NCBI GenBank assembly: GCA_030631725.1
Contig: DAOVKO010000067.1
Location: 1-9,481, forward strand
Direction of reading: 5' to 3'
From: Actinomycetes bacterium
Lineage (GTDB): Bacteria > Planctomycetota > Phycisphaerae > JAACET01
Length of the DNA: 9,481 bases
Part shown: positions 1 through 5,498 of the stretch, piece by piece
How positions within the stretch are numbered: position 1 is the stretch's first letter
How the letters are laid out: every line of letters starts with the position of its first letter
Program-made: the position numbers and the translations under genes
Notes under the pieces: model-generated
What the model was told of the DNA's origin: nothing
Databases searched by the model: none
What the model saw: the letters and a program-made list of their open reading frames with translations, nothing else

Positions 1-972
1 AAGCCGGGGGACATCGAGGTGGTTGCGGCTTTCGATATCGACAGGCGGAAAGTCGGGCTGGACGTACATAAGGCAATCTTTTCCGAGCCCAACTGCACCG
101 TGGTTTTCTGTCCCGAGCTGCCTGAAAACGGTGTTAGTGTGCGGATGGGCAAAATCCTGGACGGTTTGTCCGAACACATGAAGGATTACGATGACAAGGA
201 GACGTTCGCCCTGGCCGACGAGAGCGAACCTACGGCAGAAGAAATCGTCGAGGTTCTCAAGGAATCCGGGGCCCACATTCTGCTGAATTATCTTCCGGTG
301 GGCTCGGAGCAGGCCAGCCTTTTTTATGCCGACTGTGCCCTGAAAGCCGGGGTGGCTCTGATCAACAATATTCCCGTTTTCATCGCCAGCAACTCGGAAT
401 GGGCCAGGAAATTCGAGGAAAAGAACATTCCGCTGATCGGTGACGATGTCAAGGCTCAGCTGGGCGCGACCATCACCCACCGGGTATTGACCGACCTTTT
501 CAACAAGCGGGGAGTAAAACTCGAACGGACATATCAGTTGAACACGGGGGGCAATACGGACTTCTTGAACATGCTCAACCACAAGCGGCTGGTCTCCAAG
601 AAGAAATCCAAGACAGAAGCGGTGCAGGCAGTGACGGCCAAGAGACTCCCAGACGGAGATATTCACATCGGCCCCAGCGATTACGTGCCCTGGCAGAAGG
701 ACAACAAGGTCTGTTTCATTCGCATGGAGGGAAAGCTCTTCGGCGACGTGCCCATGAACCTGGAGTTGCGGCTCTCGGTGGAAGACTCCCCCAACTCCGC
801 GGGAGTGGCCATCGACTCGGTTCGCTGCTGCAAGCTGGCTCTGGATCGCGGCAAGGGAGGGGTTCTGTGCTCAGCTTCGGCCTATTTCTGCAAGCATCCG
901 CCAAAGCAGTTCACCGACGATGAAGCCAGACGGATGACCGAAGACTTTATCGCCGGCCGCAGGGACGATTGA
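1..972 (+). CDS. ino1: myo-inositol-1-phosphate synthase, 5'-truncated by the window edge
   Basis: This enzyme converts D-glucose-6-phosphate to 1D-myo-inositol-3-phosphate (also called inositol-1-phosphate) with an internal NAD redox cycle, in the cytoplasm. The frame is already open at base 1 (KPGDIEVVAAFDIDRRKVG), and the GTG at 19 lies inside this conserved strand, so it is not the start. About 50-60 N-terminal residues carrying the Gly-rich NAD loop lie off the window. The visible 323 residues hold the family signatures: NYLPVGSEQA, the GDDVKAQLGATITHR block, NTGGNTDFLNML, HIGPSDYVPW and FGDVPMNLELRLSVEDSPNS. The sequence resembles the short Ino1 form of actinobacteria and archaea (about 360-390 residues), not the longer eukaryotic form. 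The fused inositol transferase gene starts 33 bases after the stop, so the two are probably co-transcribed. The last 57 codons are repeated 1628 bp downstream. Confidence 0.95.
   Translation, partial: KPGDIEVVAAFDIDRRKVGLDVHKAIFSEPNCTVVFCPELPENGVSVRMGKILDGLSEHMKDYDDKETFALADESEPTAEEIVEVLKESGAHILLNYLPVGSEQASLFYADCALKAGVALINNIPVFIASNSEWARKFEEKNIPLIGDDVKAQLGATITHRVLTDLFNKRGVKLERTYQLNTGGNTDFLNMLNHKRLVSKKKSKTEAVQAVTAKRLPDGDIHIGPSDYVPWQKDNKVCFIRMEGKLFGDVPMNLELRLSVEDSPNSAGVAIDSVRCCKLALDRGKGGVLCSASAYFCKHPPKQFTDDEARRMTEDFIAGRRDD
802..972 (+). repeat. direct repeat, copy 1: 3' end of intact ino1
   Basis: This is the left copy of a roughly 171-base direct repeat. It begins at the GVAID codons and runs through the stop codon. 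Bases 870-929 are identical over 60 bases to 2498-2557 in the right copy. The two copies are offset by 1628 bp and enclose the whole IPCT/DIPPS-like gene. Confidence 0.93.
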
Positions 973-1005
973 CACCTTTATCAGCTCGCCGACAGAGAGC
1001 CGCCG

Positions 1006-2382
1006 ATGAAATGTCTGATCCTGGCCGCTGGCCGAGGCAGCAGGTTGTCAGAGCAAGGAGTTCCCAAGCCCCTTCTTCGGCTTGTGGGATTAGCCCTGAT
1101 TGAGCGGACCATGCTCACTGCACAGCAGGCGGGTCTGGGCAATTTTTACGTCGTAGCCGGGTACGAGGCAGAAAGGATCAAGGAGTTCCTCTCGGAACTT
1201 CCCCTGCGAAGAGACCTGAAGATAACCGTTATCCAAAACGACGAATGGGAATGCAAGGGCAACGGACAGTCCGTTCTGAAGGCCCGGGGGTTTCTCGAGG
1301 ACAATTTTATCCTGCTGATGGCCGACCATATCTTCGAGCAGGCCAGCTTAATCGACTTGATGAAGGAAGACCTCGGGGATTGCGAAGTCCTGTTGGGGGC
1401 CGATTTCAACATCGGGCAGAACAAACTCGTTGACACCCAGGACGTAACCAAAGTTTCCGTCAAAGATCAGCTCATCTTGGACATTGGCAAGAACATCGAA
1501 GGATTCGACGCCTACGATACGGGAATGTTCCTTTGCTCCCCGGCGGTTTTTGATGCCCTCGAACAGAGCTGCCGAGACGGCGACACGAGCCTCTCGGGCG
1601 GGGTGAGAATACTGGCCAGACAAGACCAAGCCAAAGTCTTTGATATAGGGGGCAATTACTGGATTGACGTGGATGATAAGAAAGCACTTCAAAAAGCAGA
1701 ACACACACTTTTAGCAACATTGAAGAAGGAAAATGATGGGCCTATATCAAGGTATTTCAACAGACCATTATCTATCGAAATCTCACGCCATCTGGTAAAA
1801 ACCAGCATTACACCAAACTGGATCTCATTTCTTTCCTTTTTCCTTTGTTGCCTTGGCGGGGTCTTCTTCTTCTTGGGCGGATACCTTAACTTAGTCCTGG
1901 GAGGGATACTAGCCCAAGTGTCATCTATTATTGACGGATGCGACGGAGAGATAGCTAGGTTGAAATTTCAAGCCACAGAGTTTGGAGGATGGTTTGATGC
2001 TGTTCTGGACCGTTATGCTGACGCCTTTCTCCTTCTGGGGCTTACCTTTTATGTGACTTCGTCAAACGGGGATTTCCTTTATATTCTGATCGGCTTTATG
2101 GCGATTATCGGCACTTTCATGAATAGTTACACGGCCGACAAATATGATGGTTTGATGAGGAAAAGAATTGAGGCCAAAGCTCACCGTTTTAGAATAGGCC
2201 GCGATGTCAGAATCTTCATCATACTTCTTGGCTGTTTGGTAAATCAGCCCTTTTTGACCCTTGTTGTGCTAGCAGTCGTTACGAACACTGAAAACGTTAG
2301 AAGGATAGTCATTCTGTATAAAAACGGATCGGACGGTCTTTCTGCTGGGAGAAGAAAGAAGCGGAATATCACAAACGAATAG
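1006..2382 (+). CDS. bifunctional CTP:inositol-1-phosphate cytidylyltransferase / CDP-inositol phosphotransferase (IPCT/DIPPS-like)
   Basis: The protein has 458 residues and two domains. Residues 1 to about 235 are a nucleotidyltransferase: LAAGRGSRL (6-14), PKPL with Lys21, GNGQS (85-89), MADHIFE with Asp107, and WIDVDD (219-224) near the metal site. Residues from about 245 are a membrane CDP-alcohol phosphatidyltransferase with a perfect DGxxARx8Gx3Dx3D motif (Asp313, Gly314, Ala317, Arg318, Gly327, Asp331, Asp335) and several hydrophobic segments (about 273-310, 340-372, 402-425). Fusions of this architecture make CDP-inositol from CTP and inositol-1-phosphate, then di-myo-inositol phosphate phosphate, the precursor of a compatible solute of thermophiles. 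The gene directly follows ino1, which makes the substrate. A lipid acceptor (phosphatidylinositol type) or another alcohol phosphate cannot be excluded. GC content falls sharply from about base 1685, at the domain junction. No strong Shine-Dalgarno is seen; AGAGAG lies about 7 bases before ATG. Confidence 0.85.
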   Translation: MKCLILAAGRGSRLSEQGVPKPLLRLVGLALIERTMLTAQQAGLGNFYVVAGYEAERIKEFLSELPLRRDLKITVIQNDEWECKGNGQSVLKARGFLEDNFILLMADHIFEQASLIDLMKEDLGDCEVLLGADFNIGQNKLVDTQDVTKVSVKDQLILDIGKNIEGFDAYDTGMFLCSPAVFDALEQSCRDGDTSLSGGVRILARQDQAKVFDIGGNYWIDVDDKKALQKAEHTLLATLKKENDGPISRYFNRPLSIEISRHLVKTSITPNWISFLSFFLCCLGGVFFFLGGYLNLVLGGILAQVSSIIDGCDGEIARLKFQATEFGGWFDAVLDRYADAFLLLGLTFYVTSSNGDFLYILIGFMAIIGTFMNSYTADKYDGLMRKRIEAKAHRFRIGRDVRIFIILLGCLVNQPFLTLVVLAVVTNTENVRRIVILYKNGSDGLSAGRRKKRNITNE

Positions 2383-2414
2383 ACGAACTCGCCGAAACCG
2401 TTAGAAAAGGACAA

Positions 2415-2600
2415 TTGATTAAACTCGAGGGAGTCGCTATCGACTCGATTCGCTGCTGCAAGCTGGCTCTGGATCGGGGCAAAGGAGAGGTTCTGTACTC
2501 AGCTTCGGCCTATTTCTGCAAGCATCCGCCAAAGCAGTTCACCGACGATGAAGCCAGGCGGATGACCGAAGAATTCATCGCCGGCAAAAGGGATGATTAG
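2415..2600 (+). pseudogene. orphan C-terminal fragment of myo-inositol-1-phosphate synthase
   Basis: This stretch encodes the last 54 to 57 residues of an Ino1 protein (from GVAIDSIRCCKLALDRG to the terminal RDD and stop) and nothing else of it. Against the intact gene at 808-972 I count 13 differences in 162 coding bases and 49 of 54 identical residues. The five replacements are V/I, G/E, C/Y, D/E and R/K, and six further codons differ silently. The frame stays open and its changes are mild, as expected if the fragment diverged as part of a working gene. TTG at 2415 is the only plausible start codon and has no good ribosome site (GAAAAGGA lies about 4 bases upstream). The fragment lacks the NAD and active-site regions, so catalysis is impossible. 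The frame is also open upstream to 2322, overlapping the end of the preceding gene. Confidence 0.8.
2430..2600 (+). repeat. direct repeat, copy 2: relic ino1 3' end
   Basis: This is the right copy of the direct repeat, about 91% identical to 802-972 (15 differences over the 165 bases from the GCT/GCC alanine codon through the stop). Similarity fades upstream of about 2424, where one copy reads toward SVEDSPNSA and the other toward RKGQLIKLE. This marks the recombination joint. Confidence 0.93.
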
Positions 2601-2674
2601 AGCACCTCTGAACGGGGCACTATCCGGGGGGGGTTTTCTGGAAATTAGAGCTAACAAACAAGCTCAGCGACAGG
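2601..2674. other. convergent intergenic gap
   Basis: These 74 bases separate the rightward inositol block from the leftward methyltransferase gene. They contain a run of eight G (2626-2633) followed by four T. A weak hairpin is possible (GAGCT at 2648-2652 with AGCTC at 2661-2665, 8-base loop). Neither is a convincing intrinsic terminator, although a terminator would be expected here. Confidence 0.5.
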
Positions 2675-3436
2675 TCATGCCGTTGGATCGGCTGGTCTGG
2701 CGGTCTTCTGTGCCACAATCATGATTTCGATTTCATCGAGGTCGATTTTTGCCTTCTTCCAACTCCCGGCCGTTCCTCCCCAGATGTTCAGTACCTTCAT
2801 CCCAGCCAACCGGAAGAGAAGAACAAGCTCGGTTGGCACAAATGCCCGTTCCCTAACTGCCATTTTCGGATGAGTTCCTGCCGGAGCGCACTGGGACACT
2901 TCTGAGATTGTCAGCGGATCGAAACGATCCTGCTCAACATCTTCTTGTGTATGCTTGCGAATCATGGACAAGCCGTTTAAAACAGTGAAAAGGCTCTTGG
3001 CCTTGGGTTTCAGTGCCCGGCTGATATTGCCCAGGATGGCCAGGGGCTGCTCAATGGCCTCATCGCTGCTGCCGAGCAGGCCAAAAGCTCCTTCGCACAG
3101 ACAGATCGCGGCATCGAATTGCCCGTCTAATGAAAACTCGGTGGCGTCGCAGTATATCCAGTTCACGCTGACTCCTGCTGCTTTGGCCTTCTTTTCTGCC
3201 TCGCAAAGCATTCCAGCCGACAGATCAACTCCGGTTACACGATAGCCTCGCTTGGCCAGTTCAATCGCATGGCGTCCCGTTCCACAGCCAACATCCAGAA
3301 CCGACGCGCCCGGCTCAAGCCCAAGTTCTTCAATCAGAAAATCCGCCTCCTGGACGGTGTTTCTCGTGAACACGTTGTTGTCGTACGCTGGCGCCTCTAA
3401 GTTGAAGAACTCTTCCCACGATTTTTTCTCATTCAT
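2675..3436 (-). CDS. class I SAM-dependent methyltransferase, substrate unknown
   Basis: The 253-residue protein has a Rossmann-type methyltransferase fold. Motif I is VLDVGCGTG (46-54), the acidic ribose-binding residue is Asp71 in VTGVDLS, CDATEF (96-101) is the adenine-side loop, and FDAAICLCEGAFGLL (107-121) is the motif IV strand and following helix. The C-terminal half (GTHPKMAVRERAF, NIWGGTAGSW) is typical of small-molecule members of the Methyltransf_11/25 group, but I cannot name a substrate. I chose the ATG at 3436 because AGGA lies 7 bases upstream. An ATG at 3490 would add 18 residues but would overlap ispD and has no such support. The gene begins 28 bases after the ispD stop and is probably the last gene of the yacL-ispD transcript. 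No signal peptide or membrane segment is seen, so it should be cytoplasmic. Confidence 0.88.
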   Translation of the reverse strand: MNEKKSWEEFFNLEAPAYDNNVFTRNTVQEADFLIEELGLEPGASVLDVGCGTGRHAIELAKRGYRVTGVDLSAGMLCEAEKKAKAAGVSVNWIYCDATEFSLDGQFDAAICLCEGAFGLLGSSDEAIEQPLAILGNISRALKPKAKSLFTVLNGLSMIRKHTQEDVEQDRFDPLTISEVSQCAPAGTHPKMAVRERAFVPTELVLLFRLAGMKVLNIWGGTAGSWKKAKIDLDEIEIMIVAQKTARPADPTA

Positions 3437-3443
3437 ATTCACA

Positions 3444-3447
3444 TCCT
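3444..3447 (-). promoter_or_regulatory. ribosome binding site setting the methyltransferase start
   Basis: AGGA on the minus strand lies 7 bases before the ATG at 3436. It favours this start over the in-frame ATG at 3490, which lies within the ispD coding sequence. Confidence 0.6.
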
Positions 3448-3464
3448 GATCTCTACTGCCCGGC

Positions 3465-4151
3465 TCACGAGCCAAGCAGAATAGATTCAACCAGCTTCAG
3501 GTCGGCGGGGGTAGTGATTTTTATGTTCCCCGGGCCGGCGGCTACGATGGCTGCGCTTTGGCCGAGAGCTTCGACAACTTGAGCATCGTCCGTGGGCTCG
3601 GCCTGCTCGGCTGGCCAGGATGCGTAAGCCTGGATAATCAGGTCCCGATGGAAGACCTGGGGCGTCTGGGCCAGCCAATAACTGGAGCGGTCCGGCACGT
3701 GAGCTGCTTGGCTATCGGAGTCGGCTTTTTTTAGGCTCTCATTGACCTGACGGGCGACGATGGCAGCTCCGGTGGCGGCGGCCCGGGCAAATACCTCAGC
3801 AATAACAGCGGATGAAACTGCAGGACGGGCTGCATCGTGCACAGCCACCAAGTCAACCCCAGGGGCAACCAGCTCCAGGGCGTTGCGAACACTCTCGAAT
3901 CGCCGAGGGCCGCCGGCGACGAGCTGAACGCTTCTTGTGTATAAGTCTTGAGCCCATTGCCCCCGCACCATAGACATATCCTCAGGGGCAACCAGTAGGA
4001 GCCGCTGAGTTATCTCGGAGAAGGCATTGAAACAATCAAGGCTCCAGAGGAAGACCGGCTTGGGGCCTATGGGCAGATAAGTTTTGCTCAGCGGCCCACC
4101 AAAACGGCTCGAACGCCCAGCCCCAGCTATAATCAGAGAAACGGTAGGCAT
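3465..4151 (-). CDS. ispD: 2-C-methyl-D-erythritol 4-phosphate cytidylyltransferase
   Basis: IspD joins CTP and methylerythritol 4-phosphate to give CDP-methylerythritol, the third step of the non-mevalonate isoprenoid pathway, in the cytoplasm. The 228 residues match the usual length of about 230. The nucleotide-binding loop is AGAGRSSRFGG (9-19) followed by SKTYLPIG. Arg16 and Lys23 have the same 7-residue spacing as the catalytic Arg20 and Lys27 of E. coli. Also present are GGPRRFESVRNAL (80-92), the family signature VHDAARP (104-110), QTPQVF (161-166), TDDAQVVEA (186-194) and KITTPADL with Lys210. The loop is somewhat divergent (PLSK in place of the usual PKQ) but the key residues are kept. 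The gene starts 27 bases after the yacL-like stop; this pair is also adjacent in Bacillus subtilis. No ispF follows in this window. Confidence 0.93.
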   Translation of the reverse strand: MPTVSLIIAGAGRSSRFGGPLSKTYLPIGPKPVFLWSLDCFNAFSEITQRLLLVAPEDMSMVRGQWAQDLYTRSVQLVAGGPRRFESVRNALELVAPGVDLVAVHDAARPAVSSAVIAEVFARAAATGAAIVARQVNESLKKADSDSQAAHVPDRSSYWLAQTPQVFHRDLIIQAYASWPAEQAEPTDDAQVVEALGQSAAIVAAGPGNIKITTPADLKLVESILLGS

Positions 4152-4178
4152 TTGCTGGTTTCTTGTCGCGGCCGGGTC

Positions 4179-5393
4179 CTACTGGCCACGATCGGGCTTG
4201 TAGTTGCGGGAATTTGAACGGTTGTTTGAGCGTCTGGAATCGCGGGGATTACTCCCAGGGCCTCCGTCAGTCACTTTACCGAAGACCAGCCTGCCGGCCG
4301 AGGTCTGAAGAGCACTGGTAACCGTGATGCCGACGGTTTGGCCGATGCGATTGCGGGCCTGCTCGACGACCACCATGGTGCCGTCATCGAGGTATCCCAC
4401 GCCCTGTCCGGGCCCTTCACCGGGCTTGACAATCTTGAGCTTCAGGCTCTCGCCGGGCAGGAAGACGGGTTTCAGGGCGTTGGCCAGGTCGTTAACGTTT
4501 ATGACCTCTACACCACGAAGCCGAGCTATCTTGTTGAGGTTGTAGTCATTGGTTACAATGCGTGCGTTGATCCTTTCGGCGGCGGCGACGAGCATCTCAT
4601 CAACCGTGCCGCCGAGATCCGCAGCAAAATCCATGTCCCGTATGACCAAGTCAATACGCTTGTCGGTCTGCATGGTGTTGAGGATGTCGAGCCCTCGCCG
4701 ACCCCGCTTTCTCTTTAGCCGATCGGCCGAGTCAGCGATGTTCTGCAACTCTTGAAGAATAAAACGGGGGATGGTCACCTCACTCTCGATGATACCGGTC
4801 TGGCAGATGTCGGAAATCCGCCCGTCAATGATCACCGAGGTATCCAAGAGAAAGGGGCGAGCCCCCTTGGTTTGACGCGAAAACTCTACGTAGGGAATGA
4901 CAAAGCGGAAGTCATCCTTGGTCTGCATTACGAAGCTAATAGTTATGTAGCAAGTGAGAGCCCCGACCATGAACTTAATGAATTGCAGCAAAAGGTTTGA
5001 ATGCTGAGGAACGTTTTCGGCCCGGGCCAACAGGCTCATGACCTTTGTTGTCTCTTCCCTGGTCAGGGCTTCGCGGGCCTGCTCAATGAGGCTCATGATC
5101 TGGGGAGTCTCGGGGACAGGCATAAAGACGGTGCCCAGGAACTCCAGAATCAGACCAAAAACATAGGTTACGGTCATGCCGGCCAGCAAACCGAAGAGCA
5201 CTCCAGCCAGGGCCCGCAAGCTCTTGCGGGGCCAGACCATGTCCACAACGATGATCAGAAAGGCCCCCATCACCGCCAAGAGGATTACAGCCACCCGGTG
5301 CTCGGCAAAATCTGGAACCTGCTCCGCGTACAAAAAGGCGATGGCGGCTACGATAAGGACAAAGACTCCCCGAAGAATATGTAATAAAAGCAT
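4179..5393 (-). CDS. yacL: membrane-anchored PIN/TRAM-domain protein, YacL family
   Basis: The protein has 404 residues. About four hydrophobic segments (3-23, 34-54, 60-91, 134-156) come first, with a soluble stretch at 92-133. A PIN nuclease-like domain follows (about 180-305) with its acidic residues in place: Asp184 and Asp190 in LLDTSVIIDGR, Glu215 in LQELQNIAD, Asp265 in GGTVDEMLVAAA, Asp283 in TNDYNLNKIA. A TRAM RNA-binding domain (about 312-373, PGESLKLKIVKPGEG to RLVFGKV) comes next. The 30-residue tail is rich in Arg, Asn and Ser and looks disordered. PIN domains are metal-dependent RNases, but the substrate of YacL proteins is not established to my knowledge. The start at 5393 has GGGAGGGA about 7 bases upstream. 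B. subtilis YacL is somewhat shorter; the tail and the 92-133 stretch may account for this. It leads a probable operon with ispD and the methyltransferase. Confidence 0.9.
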   Translation of the reverse strand: MLLLHILRGVFVLIVAAIAFLYAEQVPDFAEHRVAVILLAVMGAFLIIVVDMVWPRKSLRALAGVLFGLLAGMTVTYVFGLILEFLGTVFMPVPETPQIMSLIEQAREALTREETTKVMSLLARAENVPQHSNLLLQFIKFMVGALTCYITISFVMQTKDDFRFVIPYVEFSRQTKGARPFLLDTSVIIDGRISDICQTGIIESEVTIPRFILQELQNIADSADRLKRKRGRRGLDILNTMQTDKRIDLVIRDMDFAADLGGTVDEMLVAAAERINARIVTNDYNLNKIARLRGVEVINVNDLANALKPVFLPGESLKLKIVKPGEGPGQGVGYLDDGTMVVVEQARNRIGQTVGITVTSALQTSAGRLVFGKVTDGGPGSNPRDSRRSNNRSNSRNYKPDRGQ

Positions 5394-5498
5394 GACTTGC
5401 TCCCTCCCTAAAAGTGTGGGCGGATAATGGAATTGGATGATAACCTGGCCGCAGAGATATAATGACCAGATGCGGCTATGAACTATTTATGAAGCGTT
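5394..5498. promoter_or_regulatory. intergenic region upstream of yacL
   Basis: This 105-base gap is AT-richer than its neighbours and must hold the yacL promoter if the gene is not read through from the EF-G-like gene. The ribosome site GGGAGGGA (5401-5408) is strong. On the minus strand TTCATA and TATATC occur, but only 15 bases apart, so the match is poor. No clear terminator follows the EF-G-like stop. Confidence 0.35.

Noticed and set aside
802..2600. Integrative element that entered the 3' end of ino1 and rebuilt it, with the repeats as attachment sites
   Set aside because: There is no integrase, excisionase or other mobility gene between the repeats, and a 171-base diverged repeat is unlike a short identical attachment core.
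2626..2633. Run of eight G as a regulatory or phase-variable tract
   Set aside because: It lies in a convergent intergenic gap after a pseudogene and upstream of no start codon; it may only reflect slippage or sequencing error.
5433..5463. Perfect TATAAT on the plus strand (5458-5463) as an antisense promoter into the EF-G-like gene
   Set aside because: The only -35-like sequence, TTGGAT, is 19 bases away and matches 3 of 6; a chance hit in an AT-rich gap is more likely.
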